Part shown: positions 1 through 7,824 of the stretch, piece by piece
Layout: every line of letters starts with the position of its first letter
Numbering within the stretch: position 1 is the stretch's first letter
Source of the DNA: Thermoproteota archaeon
Lineage (GTDB): Archaea > Korarchaeota > Korarchaeia > Korarchaeales > Korarchaeaceae
NCBI GenBank assembly: GCA_027491735.1
Contig: JAOZGP010000024.1
Location: forward strand, 1 to 36,146
Length of the DNA: 36,146 bases
Reading direction: 5' to 3'
Made by a program: the position numbers and the translations under genes
The notes under the pieces: model-generated
What the model was told of the DNA's origin: nothing
Seen by the model: the letters and a program-made list of their open reading frames with translations, nothing else
The model's database searches: none

Positions 1-10
1 ACCGCAGTGT

Positions 11-237
11 ATAGCCACGATCTCATCGATATTTCATCGAAGTCTGAGTACAGAAAGTAACTACCACCAACTCCCCTAATTCATCTCCGCCCTTATGGAC
101 GGGCCTTCTTAGCGACAGAAGGTAAAGGTCGCTAAGAACTCCTGTTAAGACGAGGAGGGAGGATGAACTGAGGGAGCTGGGTGAGAACTGACAGAGTTTC
201 AATGGTTCAGTGAGCACACCTGAGGTGCGCTTGCTAT
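11..237. ncRNA. Candidate structured RNA (unknown family)
   Basis: No convincing protein is encoded here, but the stretch folds densely. A long imperfect stem pairs 67-88 with 158-180 and encloses three hairpins that leave almost no unpaired bases between them: 89-92/101-104, a perfect 11-bp stem 106-116/128-138, and 139-143/153-157. Flanking hairpins are 22-30/36-48 with a 4-nt bulge, 187-191/207-211, and 214-220/224-230 with one mismatch. Bases 11-15 (ATAGC) can close with 233-237 (GCTAT). The long stem has a T77-G170 wobble that pairs only in + strand RNA, which weakly favours +. I looked for RNase P and SRP RNA signature motifs and found none, so the identity is open. It could also be a repeat-derived element. 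Confidence 0.35.
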
Positions 238-340
238 CCATTATGCCAAACATCTGTTTACTGGCCAGACTATCAACGGATCAATAGCGAAGGACCACTC
301 ACAGAGTCCCTGAGCCACACCACTTCAGATGCTGAAAATC

Positions 341-348
341 TTATATAC
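341..348 (+). promoter_or_regulatory. TATA box of the acidic zinc-ribbon gene
   Basis: The sequence TTATATAC lies about 26 bases before the ATG at 371. This is the normal archaeal TATA-to-start distance for a leaderless or nearly leaderless transcript. Confidence 0.55.
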
Positions 349-370
349 TTCTTCCCCTTGGCCCTTCAAC

Positions 371-628
371 ATGAGGGCCATGCCGGAGATAACCTGTCCT
401 GTTTGTGGGTTCAATTTCTACGTCAATGAGGTCAGTTACGAGGGGGAGATCCAATGTCCCAAATGCAAAGCCCTCCTCGAGGTCGTGATAGAGGACGATG
501 AGCTCACCGAGATAAAGGTGGTCACTGAAGGTGTTGAGGAGGAGCTCTGGGAGGGTGACGAGGACTTCTGGGAGGAGGAAGAGGGTGAGGAGGAGCTCTG
601 GGAGGAGGATTGGGAAGAAGAGATATGA
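371..628 (+). CDS. Small acidic zinc-ribbon protein, LysW-like
   Basis: About 85 residues. The first half carries CPVCG and CPKC, two CxxC knuckles roughly 20 residues apart that would bind one zinc, as in the amino-group carrier LysW/ArgW and in other archaeal zinc ribbons. The second half is almost entirely Glu/Asp with regularly spaced Trp (ELWE, DFWE, ELWE, DWEE). LysW carriers end in EDWGE, where the terminal Glu is the attachment site; here the end is WEEEI, so carrier chemistry is doubtful. No lysine or arginine biosynthesis genes lie nearby. The start at 371 (or 380) is chosen because the TATA box at 341-348 makes the upstream ATG at 329 untranscribed. A 19-base identical repeat (535-553 and 586-604) suggests the acidic tail grew by duplication. 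Function unknown. Confidence 0.7.
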   Translation: MRAMPEITCPVCGFNFYVNEVSYEGEIQCPKCKALLEVVIEDDELTEIKVVTEGVEEELWEGDEDFWEEEEGEEELWEEDWEEEI

Positions 629-643
629 GACTTTCTTCTCAGG

Positions 644-697
644 AAGACGTTCGGATCTGATCTCACCCTCGTCTTAAGGCTAAAGAGACTCGTTTTT
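644..697 (+). terminator. Possible terminator after the acidic zinc-ribbon gene
   Basis: AAGACG (644-649) can pair with CGTCTT (670-675), and a run of five T follows at 693-697. Archaeal termination mainly needs the T run; the hairpin may be incidental. Confidence 0.3.
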
Positions 698-731
698 CAG
701 AAAGACAAGTTTACAAAGCTGAAGAGGACAA

Positions 732-740
732 TTTTTTAAA
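732..740 (+). promoter_or_regulatory. TATA box of the Ldh2 gene set
   Basis: TTTTTTAAA lies about 26 bases before the ATG pair at 763/766. It fits a nearly leaderless start for the dehydrogenase and the genes behind it. A weaker AT-rich site lies near 708-716 and would instead support the ATG at 751. Confidence 0.4.
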
Positions 741-762
741 CAAATAAAGGATGAGGACTCCA

Positions 763-1875
763 ATGATGAACGAGTTGTTGGGGTATGAGAAGGGAGGTCC
801 CTATCCCCCGGATGAGTATGTGAGGGTCAATGCAGGACGTCTCAAAACGTTCGTCAGTGAGGTCTTTGTGAAGTTGGGGGTTCCCAAAGAGGATGCCGAT
901 ATCGTCGCAGACAACCTGGTCGCCGCAGATCTGAGAGGTGTGGAATCTCATGGTGTGTCCAGGCTCAGAAGATATGTCGATGGGATAAAGATAGGTGCAG
1001 TGAAGACGAGACCAAACATAAAGATAGTCAGGGAAGGGCCAGCTCATGCTCTAGTGGATGGAGATCACGGTTTGGGTCAACCGGTCGCTCATAGGGCTAT
1101 GAGGCTGGCCATTGAGAAGGCAAAGGAGAACTTCATAGGAGTTGTCGGGGTCAGAAATAGCAATCACTACGGTATAGCTGGCTATTACGCCAGAATGGCA
1201 CTCAATGAGGACCTCATAGGGATCTCTCTCACAAACTCTAGACCATTGGTCGCCCACACCGGTGCTATAGGGAAGCACATTGGAACCAATCCGATAGCGG
1301 TTGCTGTTCCATCGGAGAGGGAACCTCACTTCCTGTTGGATATGGCAACTTCTATAGTGACGATAGGGGCCATGGAGGTGGCTGGAAGGAAGGGGTTAGA
1401 GATACCCGAGGGATGGGCCATAGACGAGAAAGGAGAGTACACCAGGGATCCTGAAGTTGTTATAAAGTCCGGAGCTCTCCTACCGCTTGGAGGTCTTGGA
1501 GAGCTTTTCAGAGGATATAAGGGATACGGTTTGGGGGTGGCTGTTGACGTCCTGTGTGGGGTGTTGACTCAGTCGGCGTGGGGGAAGGCTGTGAAGAACA
1601 CAACTGAGAGATACAGCAATGTGGGTCATTTTTTCGTAGTAATAAATCCTGGCGGATTTATCTCTATTGAGGAGTTCAAGAGAAGCATGGAAACCCTCAA
1701 AAGGGAGCTTAAATCGGCTAAAAAGCATCCGAAGCTGGGAAGAATATGGATTCATGGGGAAAAAGCATGGCTAACTGAGAGATATAGGATCAAGCATGGG
1801 ATCCCAATCTACGTCAAGACGCAGGAGATCCTCAAAGAAGTTGCCGAGGATCTGGATCTAGAACCCCCATTTTAA
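763..1875 (+). CDS. Ldh2-family malate/L-lactate (2-hydroxyacid) dehydrogenase
   Basis: About 370 residues, the usual length of the Ldh2/MDG2 family of NAD(P)-dependent 2-hydroxyacid dehydrogenases (malate, L-lactate, ureidoglycolate, sulfolactate). Typical motifs are present: ESHGVSR near residue 63 with the conserved His, NSNHYG near 132-137 for substrate and cofactor binding, and GTNP near 174-177. The C-terminal half has the family's FRGYKGYGL and GHFF segments. The exact substrate cannot be read from sequence. It heads a same-strand cluster with LutA-like and LutB-like electron-transfer proteins, which suggests use of lactate or a similar hydroxyacid. ATG 763 is chosen from the TATA position; ATG 751 is the alternative and adds four residues. 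Confidence 0.88.
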   Translation: MMNELLGYEKGGPYPPDEYVRVNAGRLKTFVSEVFVKLGVPKEDADIVADNLVAADLRGVESHGVSRLRRYVDGIKIGAVKTRPNIKIVREGPAHALVDGDHGLGQPVAHRAMRLAIEKAKENFIGVVGVRNSNHYGIAGYYARMALNEDLIGISLTNSRPLVAHTGAIGKHIGTNPIAVAVPSEREPHFLLDMATSIVTIGAMEVAGRKGLEIPEGWAIDEKGEYTRDPEVVIKSGALLPLGGLGELFRGYKGYGLGVAVDVLCGVLTQSAWGKAVKNTTERYSNVGHFFVVINPGGFISIEEFKRSMETLKRELKSAKKHPKLGRIWIHGEKAWLTERYRIKHGIPIYVKTQEILKEVAEDLDLEPPF

Positions 1876-1899
1876 AGAACTTTGAGGGATGGTGGTTCC

Positions 1900-2802
1900 T
1901 TGGATCTCTCCAGCATAGTCGCCCTGATCAGGAGAAATGAACAAGAGAAATTCAATCCACTTGGAATAGATGGAAAATCTTTTTCCGAGTGGGCCAAGGG
2001 ATTGGAGATAGCTAAGGGTGGAGAGGTTGTCTTCTACACGGGAGGGCTCTATCAGATCGCCCCCCACATAGACTTGTTAGTTTCAGCCATGAAGATGGTC
2101 CCAGAAACCATGCCTAAGGAAATAGTGAGGATAGGTGAGAGATTCAGTCTCCCCATAGGCAGAATTGTGGGTAAAAAGAAGCAGGATCGGTTCAATAAAA
2201 TAGTGAGGAGGATCTTTCTGCTGGTCAGAGATAGGATCCCGGATATAGGTTATCTCTGGGACGAGGAGAGTTATTCCGGAGCTCTCTATTATGACATTGG
2301 AATGGATTTCCTCTTCAGAGAACATGCTGAGAGGATTGTGGAGGCCATGAGGAGAAACGGTGTCAGGACTGTGATTACTATAGATCCCCACACGCATCAC
2401 ATCCTTAAGGATATATTCCCTAAGTACACGAAGGCTGATTTCGAGATAAAGTACTACATGGAGCTCCTCGATATGAGCATTCCCCTGGAGGGATATGTCG
2501 TTCATGACCCCTGCTATCTGGTCAGGTGGTCGGGCCTGCTTGACGTCTTCAGAAGGGTGATCTCGAGGGTTGGGGAACCTGATGAGTCTGGTATTACTGC
2601 TAATTGCTGCGGTGGCCCTATTGAATCGATATTCCCTGAGATGGCTGAGTCTCTAGCGAAAAAGAGGATTGAAGAGCTTGTAGCTGTTTCCAGAAAAATA
2701 GTCACCGCATGTCCGATATGCCTAGTGAATCTGTGGAGGGTCTGTGAGAAGTATGAGGCCCAGGTGCAGGATGTAGCCGAAGTCCTGGAGGTTGGGTTAT
2801 GA
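1900..2802 (+). CDS. LutA-like CCG-domain iron-sulfur protein with a degenerate first CCG motif
   Basis: About 300 residues, related to LutA, GlcF and HdrB proteins that carry two CCG (cysteine-rich) domains for iron-sulfur clusters. The second domain is intact: HDPC (202-205), CCGG (236-239) and CPIC (271-274). The first has lost its ligands: FYTGG near 45 where Cys is expected, SG near 126 where CCG is expected, and DPHTHHI near 162-168 where a CP-C motif is expected. At most one cluster of the HdrB type is therefore likely. It lies 24 bases after the dehydrogenase and overlaps the LutB-like gene by ATGA. TTG 1900 is preferred because GGTGGT stands just before it; TTG 1882 lacks such a site. 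Likely part of hydroxyacid oxidation. Confidence 0.8.
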   Translation: MDLSSIVALIRRNEQEKFNPLGIDGKSFSEWAKGLEIAKGGEVVFYTGGLYQIAPHIDLLVSAMKMVPETMPKEIVRIGERFSLPIGRIVGKKKQDRFNKIVRRIFLLVRDRIPDIGYLWDEESYSGALYYDIGMDFLFREHAERIVEAMRRNGVRTVITIDPHTHHILKDIFPKYTKADFEIKYYMELLDMSIPLEGYVVHDPCYLVRWSGLLDVFRRVISRVGEPDESGITANCCGGPIESIFPEMAESLAKKRIEELVAVSRKIVTACPICLVNLWRVCEKYEAQVQDVAEVLEVGL

Positions 2803-3995
2803 GCTTTTACGAGATGAAGGAGCTCCTGAAGAGAAAGCTCAGGGACAAAGAGTTAGGGATAGCCCTCGAGAGATCGAAAAAGTCCTATCTAGCTAAGAGG
2901 AGGAGATGTCTGAGGAAATACAGTTACATAAAGGAGTTAGCTAAGGAGGTCAGATCCATTAAAGAGAGGGTTTTATCAAAACTGGATGAATTCGTGAAGC
3001 AGGCCATAGACTCGCTCGAGGAGAATAAGGTTCAGGTCCATCTAGCTAGGACCGCCGAAGCAGCTAGGGAGATCGTGGGAGATATAGTTGGAAGTCAAAA
3101 GCTTGTTGTCAAAGCTAAGAGCATAACAACCGACGAGATCGGTTTAAGGAGCTTCTTGTTGGAGAAGGGAAATGAAGTATGGGAGACCGATCTAGGCGAA
3201 CTGATAGTTCAGTGGCTCGGCTCCAAGCCCATGCACTTCATAACTCCAGCCATAAACATCAGAAGAGAGAGAGTTGCTGAGCTGATAAGGGAGAACATAG
3301 GCGTCGAAGTCGATCCAGACGACATACCTGGAATGACCAGAGCCGTTAGGAGATTCCTCAGGGGGAAGTTCATAGAAGCTGATTTCGGAGTGACTGGAGC
3401 GAACGTGCTCTCAGCTGACACAGGAAGTCTGTTCCTTGTAACCAATGAGGGAAACGGAAGGTTGGTCACCTCCCTACCCGAGGTGCACATAGCTGTTGTG
3501 GGAGTGGAGAAGATAGTTCCAACGCTAGGAGATGCGTTCAAGGTGTGCGATGTAATCATGAAGTACGCTGGCTACGAGGCAGTGGCCTACCTAAGCGCGA
3601 TAACAGGACCTAGTAAAACGGGAGATATAGAAAAGACCATAGTTTATGGGGCTCATGGTCCCAAGAAGGTTCACGTTATCCTCTTGGATAACGGGAGAAT
3701 GGAGGCTTCCAAGGACCCCATCCTCAGGGAAGCTCTCTACTGTCTGAGATGTGGGTCCTGTCAGTACCTGTGTCCTGTGTTCGATTTAGTAGGTGGGTAT
3801 TGGGGTGGGGACGCCTACGTCGGCGGTATAGGGGTGCTGTGGAATGCCATAACTGGTAGGATAAGAGAGGCCATGATTCAGTCCTTCTTCTGCTTGGGAT
3901 GTGGAAAGTGCAAGGAGGTCTGTCCAATGAACATAAAGACTCCTGAGGTCATAAGGGAGATCAGAGCTCGTTGGATAAGGGAGAAGTTTGGATGA
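2799..3995 (+). CDS. LutB-like LUD-domain protein with two 4Fe-4S clusters
   Basis: 398 residues. The basic helical N-terminus (1-75) is followed by a LUD domain (about 75-300; note the TTDEIGL segment near 111-117 and the ADTGSLFL segment near 206-213) and a C-terminal bacterial-type ferredoxin domain. That domain has two complete cluster motifs: Cys 315, 318, 321, 325 and Cys 365, 368, 371, 375, each followed by Pro. This is the LutB/YkgF architecture known from the LutABC lactate-utilisation complex. The ATG overlaps the stop of the LutA-like gene (ATGA), so the two are probably translated together in fixed ratio. No separate LutC gene is present in the window. Cytoplasmic; the electron acceptor is unknown. 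Confidence 0.88.
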   Translation: MSFYEMKELLKRKLRDKELGIALERSKKSYLAKRRRCLRKYSYIKELAKEVRSIKERVLSKLDEFVKQAIDSLEENKVQVHLARTAEAAREIVGDIVGSQKLVVKAKSITTDEIGLRSFLLEKGNEVWETDLGELIVQWLGSKPMHFITPAINIRRERVAELIRENIGVEVDPDDIPGMTRAVRRFLRGKFIEADFGVTGANVLSADTGSLFLVTNEGNGRLVTSLPEVHIAVVGVEKIVPTLGDAFKVCDVIMKYAGYEAVAYLSAITGPSKTGDIEKTIVYGAHGPKKVHVILLDNGRMEASKDPILREALYCLRCGSCQYLCPVFDLVGGYWGGDAYVGGIGVLWNAITGRIREAMIQSFFCLGCGKCKEVCPMNIKTPEVIREIRARWIREKFG

Positions 3996-4702
3996 GCTCG
4001 CTGAACATATTAGCGACCTCAGATGTCCACTCACCTAAATGGTTCGCTCAGTTCATGAGAAAAGTTGAGGAGACCTCCTATGAGCCTGATCTCGTGATGT
4101 TAGCTGGGGATATGATACTTAGGGGAAGGGTGGATGAGTACAGGAGGATCTTAAATGTGCTCAACAAGTTCAAGGCTCCTAAAGTGGCTGTTCCCGGTAA
4201 CGAGGAGTATGAAGAGATTGAAGATATCATCAGAGAGAGGTTTAAGGAAGAACTCATCCTTCTAAGTGATGAGATACTGACCCTGAAGATCAAGGGGTTC
4301 TCTGTCGGAATTGTTGGAACTAGGGGGAGTCTGGAGCAGCCGACGTACTGGCAGTCCAGGAACATACCGGATATAAGAAGGATCTACTCTGATAGGGTTA
4401 GAGTTGTCGACAAGCTACTCTCCAAGCTGAGAGCAGACTTTCGAATTCTCGCATCACATTACTCAGTGACTTTTAGGACTTTGAAGGGAGAGAATCCTAG
4501 GATCTGGAAGTACTTAGGACATAGGGGGTTCGAGAGGGTCATAGAGAGGAGAAGACCAGATCTTGTCATCCACGGGCACTCTCACAGGGGAACCAAGTTC
4601 GCAAGGATCCACGGAGTAAGTGTGTACAACGTTGCCTTTCCGCTATGGAAGGAGCTTGTGATAATAGAAATGGGAAGAGAAGGCCTTATGGGGTTTCTCT
4701 GA
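3992..4702 (+). CDS. Calcineurin-like metallophosphoesterase (small Icc/YfcE type)
   Basis: 236 residues, a single-domain metallophosphoesterase with the full dimetal motif set: DVH (11-13), GD (39-40), GNEE (69-72), SH (155-156) and HGHSH (194-198). The substrate is unknown; related proteins act on phosphodiesters or nucleotides. ATG 3992 overlaps the stop of the LutB-like gene (ATGA), which fixes the start and makes this the last gene of the hydroxyacid set. The TTG at 3971 would overlap more and is less likely. Its stop lies two bases from the stop of the convergent DHH gene. Whether it has any role in hydroxyacid metabolism is not evident from sequence. Confidence 0.87.
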   Translation: MSSLNILATSDVHSPKWFAQFMRKVEETSYEPDLVMLAGDMILRGRVDEYRRILNVLNKFKAPKVAVPGNEEYEEIEDIIRERFKEELILLSDEILTLKIKGFSVGIVGTRGSLEQPTYWQSRNIPDIRRIYSDRVRVVDKLLSKLRADFRILASHYSVTFRTLKGENPRIWKYLGHRGFERVIERRRPDLVIHGHSHRGTKFARIHGVSVYNVAFPLWKELVIIEMGREGLMGFL

Positions 4703-4704
4703 TA

Positions 4705-5703
4705 TCAAAGGAGTTCGATCAGATCCTTCACTAGGTTGTCCAGCTCCTTCGGTCTGTAGTTGGACCTGAAGAAGGAGATTATCCTGCTCCTGAGAGGCAC
4801 CTCAAGGACACCACCGCAGGCGAAAGTGTGGCCACCTCCTCCATAGGACTCGCAGATCCTCCTGAGATCTATGTCGTCTGTTTGCTGGCATCTGTAGAGA
4901 GAGAACTTCTTAAAGTTGAATATGATCAGTACAAAATCCAGATCCTCCTTCTGACAGAGAGCCCTCACTATACACGAGACGGGACCTGGATTTGATCTGA
5001 AGTCGAAAACAGCAAACTTCCTTCCGCTGAGCGTACTTAGGATCTGGTAGGACAGGCCATCTAGCTTTACATCTGCGTTATCATATCTCTCAAGGTTCTT
5101 TTCTATCTCCTCAGACATAAGTTTGCCATCAACCAATAGATCTACTATTTTTCTCTTGAGCCAAGTGCTTCTGGAGGCTGATCTATACATCCTGCTTATC
5201 TTTAGCTCATATCTTGCTGTGTCAGCATCATCAGCAATCTCAACAAGCCTCACTGAGAAGGGATCCCTTAGAGAAAGAAATTCCATGACGAGCTTAGCGG
5301 CGCTCGTCTCCTCCCTCACAACCAGAGAGTCCACATAGGGCTTGACTGCCTCAACAGCCTCAGTGCTCCAGGTGTGATGATCTATCCACGTGATTGTGCA
5401 TCCTTTGTCCTTCAGGTTCCTCAGTCGATCAGCGACAGAGTGCGCTATCGCCAAGTTAAGAGCTAGATCCGTCAAATAAAGCTTGAATTTTCTTCCCCTT
5501 ATGAGAGAGAGTGTGTCTGAGAGGTTTCTGGGGCTCGTGAAAATTATGTAAGCATCTTTCCTTAGGTGTCTCCTGACCAAAGCAGCTGATATGATTCCAT
5601 CCACATCTCCATGAGAGATTATCACGTTGCATGGGAGGAGACCCAGACAACTTCTCAACAGGACGGAAAATCTCCACTTGAATCTCTTGAAGAAAACCAG
5701 CAA
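4705..5703 (-). CDS. DHH/DHHA1-family phosphoesterase
   Basis: 332 residues with all DHH superfamily metal motifs: HGDVDG (31-36), TDL (78-80), DHH (108-110) and ADDAD (157-161). The C-terminal DHHA1 domain carries GGGGH (288-292). Members include RecJ-type exonucleases, nano-RNases and pAp phosphatases. At this length, without an OB domain, an oligonucleotide or pAp phosphodiesterase is more likely than full RecJ. It is the last gene of the Sec61-beta, PRTase, glyS, DHH operon, six bases after glyS. The start is a TTG preceded by GGAGTGA, which includes the glyS stop. The first 20 residues are basic and hydrophobic, and an internal TTG could be the true start. Confidence 0.85.
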   Translation of the reverse strand: MLVFFKRFKWRFSVLLRSCLGLLPCNVIISHGDVDGIISAALVRRHLRKDAYIIFTSPRNLSDTLSLIRGRKFKLYLTDLALNLAIAHSVADRLRNLKDKGCTITWIDHHTWSTEAVEAVKPYVDSLVVREETSAAKLVMEFLSLRDPFSVRLVEIADDADTARYELKISRMYRSASRSTWLKRKIVDLLVDGKLMSEEIEKNLERYDNADVKLDGLSYQILSTLSGRKFAVFDFRSNPGPVSCIVRALCQKEDLDFVLIIFNFKKFSLYRCQQTDDIDLRRICESYGGGGHTFACGGVLEVPLRSRIISFFRSNYRPKELDNLVKDLIELL

Positions 5704-5709
5704 TCAGGG

Positions 5710-7248
5710 TCACTCCACAAGTTCCTCAAGTGAAGCTCCAGAGAGAAACCTCCGAAGTGCTCTAGGAAGTTCCTCCAGCCTCAGCCTCACTTGATTCATT
5801 GTATCCCTATCTCTAAGTGTTACAGTGCCATCGGAGAGCGTCTGATAATCAACAGTCACGCAGGCGGGAGTCCCCACCTCGTCCATCCTTCTGTACCTTC
5901 TCCCTATACTACCCTTCTCATCGTAGAAGACATGAAACCCTTCGCTCTTTAGGAGATCCCTTATCTGTTTTGCCCTGAAGATGAGCTCGTCCTTGCTCAG
6001 CAGAGGAAACACAGCTACCTCTATCGGGGCTAGATGTCTGGGCAAAGCAAGCCACACCCTCTTGACGTCCTCTCTGTAGGAGAGCGCAAGCACGTGATAG
6101 ACCACGCGGTCCAATCCTATGGAGGGCTCATAGAGGTGGGGCATCAACTTTCTGCCGCCCACGTCCACGCTTAGATCAACACCACTAACCTTTTGATGTC
6201 CTGACAAATCGTGATCAGTTCTGTAGGCGTTGTTCACCAGCTCGACCCACCCAAGATCCTCTGTGTAGACCTCGAGATCCCAGTGGACCAGAGCGTAATG
6301 AGCCTTCTCCCCCTCTATCAGCTCCCTGTACCTCAGCCTCTCCGCAGGGATTCCGATCACTTCATTGAAGAACTTCTGATAGATCACTAGCCAGTAGGTT
6401 ATGAGTGAGTTGACAGTATATCCACTCTCGAGGGCCTCTCTCGCGGTGATCTCGGAGATCTTTCCGGTTTCCCTGTCCTCCTTCCGAAGGAACCTCAGTT
6501 TGTAGTTTAAGAGAGGTTTGAGCTTTCTGTCGTAGTCAGAAGTATTATCCGGATCGAAGAAGATGTGGATCTCCAGCTGTTGAAACTCTCTCATTCTTAT
6601 CAAGGCTCTCCTAGGTGAGATCTCATTTCTGAAGACCCTTCCTACCTGAGCCAGTATGAAGGGGAGTTTCCCCCTAGAGACCATGTAGGTCTTTCTGAAC
6701 TCCACAACACTTCCTTGTGTAGTCTCCGGTCTGAGGGCCGCGTTCGGCTCAATTGCATCCGCGCCCACTTGGAGGGTAAACATCAGGTTGAAGTGTTTTA
6801 TCTCAGTCCAGTTGGAGGCCCGGCATCTAGGACACCTGACTCCCTTCTCGATCAGGATCCTCATGAGGTCCTCATCGCTCATCCCCTCTAGATTCTCCTT
6901 CACTCCGCACTGTTCTTCTATGAGCTTATCAACCCTGAACCTGGTATGACACTTCCTGCATTCGGTGAGTTTGTCGAAGAAGTGCTCAAGATGCCCGGAG
7001 GCTTTGAAGACCTTTATGGGGAGTGTAAGGGGGGTCTCTATCTCCAGAGCTCCCTCCTTGAACACTATCTCCTTTCTCCAGATGTCGGTTATCTTCCTCT
7101 TGAGAAGAGTTCCAAGAGGGCCGTAAACCCAGTAACCTGCAGGAGCGTCGGAGTAGAGCGTCCTAGCCGACTGCCAAAAGAAACCCCTCCGTTCAGCCAG
7201 TGATGTGACCTTCTCGAAGAGCTCCTCTTTCAAGATCTGTTCACCCAT
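5710..7248 (-). CDS. glyS: Glycyl-tRNA synthetase, archaeal/eukaryotic homodimeric type
   Basis: 512 residues; charges tRNA-Gly with glycine using ATP. The class II core is clear: the GYWVYGPLG segment near 38-46, RPETTQG at 173-179, motif 2 FRNEISPR at 206-213, and a motif 3 region EPSIGLDR. The insertion between motifs 1 and 2 has a zinc-type site with Cys 97/100 and Cys 139/142. The C-terminal anticodon-binding domain begins near LAPIEVAVFPL and contains YDEKGSIGRRYRRMDEVGTP. It is a little shorter than many archaeal homologues (about 560-570), mainly through compact insertions. ATG 7248 lies inside the end of the upstream phosphoribosyltransferase gene (19-base overlap). Confidence 0.97.
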   Translation of the reverse strand: MGEQILKEELFEKVTSLAERRGFFWQSARTLYSDAPAGYWVYGPLGTLLKRKITDIWRKEIVFKEGALEIETPLTLPIKVFKASGHLEHFFDKLTECRKCHTRFRVDKLIEEQCGVKENLEGMSDEDLMRILIEKGVRCPRCRASNWTEIKHFNLMFTLQVGADAIEPNAALRPETTQGSVVEFRKTYMVSRGKLPFILAQVGRVFRNEISPRRALIRMREFQQLEIHIFFDPDNTSDYDRKLKPLLNYKLRFLRKEDRETGKISEITAREALESGYTVNSLITYWLVIYQKFFNEVIGIPAERLRYRELIEGEKAHYALVHWDLEVYTEDLGWVELVNNAYRTDHDLSGHQKVSGVDLSVDVGGRKLMPHLYEPSIGLDRVVYHVLALSYREDVKRVWLALPRHLAPIEVAVFPLLSKDELIFRAKQIRDLLKSEGFHVFYDEKGSIGRRYRRMDEVGTPACVTVDYQTLSDGTVTLRDRDTMNQVRLRLEELPRALRRFLSGASLEELVE

Positions 7249-7799
7249 CTGAGTATGAACTCAGGGATCCCTACTTCTTCTCTTAGGATCCTTTTCACTC
7301 CTTCCTCACTCAGTCCATCCTTCTTAAGTTTGTTAAGAAGATACTTGGATGTCTCAGCCCACTCCCAGAAGTAGACCACCCATCTATCCGTCTCTTCAAC
7401 GAAGTAGTCCGGTTTTACAGAGCTCCATGGCTTGTAGTGGAGTGTCGCCACTCTGACCTCGGAAGCTCCCATGTCCAAGAGGTGTTGTTTCGCGACCTTC
7501 AGGCTCTCTCCGGTGTCGGAGACATCGTCTACCAGGAGAACTTTAAGGCCGTCTAACCTGTTCGGAAGAGGTTCCGCTATTCTAGCGCTCTCTTCCTTCT
7601 CCAGGGTGATGTAGTGCTCGACCCTAACCGATCTTATGTCCCTGACATCTAGATAATCACTTAAGAGCCTAGCTATCACCATGCCACCCCTGTGGATGCT
7701 CACTATCACGTCTGGCTGAAAATTTGACTTTTTAACTTCCTTGGCCAGCTGAAGGGAGAGTTTTATAACTCTATCTGGGCCTATAGGGAGGAACTCCAC
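7230..7799 (-). CDS. Purine-type phosphoribosyltransferase
   Basis: 189 residues of the type I phosphoribosyltransferase fold. The PRPP-binding motif VLLVDDVSDTGES lies at about 87-99 and the HRGGM loop near 36-40 precedes it, as in archaeal Gpt/hypoxanthine-like PRTases (COG2236). It probably salvages guanine, xanthine or hypoxanthine by transfer to PRPP in the cytoplasm; base specificity cannot be read. The start is a GTG preceded by GGTGAGGAT. It sits 25 bases after the Sec61-beta gene and overlaps glyS by 19 bases, so it belongs to the same operon. Confidence 0.85.
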   Translation of the reverse strand: MEFLPIGPDRVIKLSLQLAKEVKKSNFQPDVIVSIHRGGMVIARLLSDYLDVRDIRSVRVEHYITLEKEESARIAEPLPNRLDGLKVLLVDDVSDTGESLKVAKQHLLDMGASEVRVATLHYKPWSSVKPDYFVEETDRWVVYFWEWAETSKYLLNKLKKDGLSEEGVKRILREEVGIPEFILRWVNRS

Positions 7800-7824
7800 C
7801 TTATCCTCACCACGACCTTCACAT

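Noticed and set aside
11..237. RNase P RNA or SRP RNA
   Set aside because: The cruciform resembles the RNase P P7-P10 layout in shape only; I could not find the conserved GAGGAAAGUC/ACAGAA blocks or the SRP helix 8 tetraloop region on either strand.
23..253. 76-residue minus-strand frame
   Set aside because: Low-complexity Ser/Leu sequence with no motif; the region is better explained by nested stems.
371..628. True LysW/ArgW carrier
   Set aside because: The C-terminus is not EDWGE, the tail is much longer, and no biosynthetic partner genes are present.
2083..2505. 140-residue minus-strand frame
   Set aside because: Shadow of the LutA-like gene without motifs or promoter.
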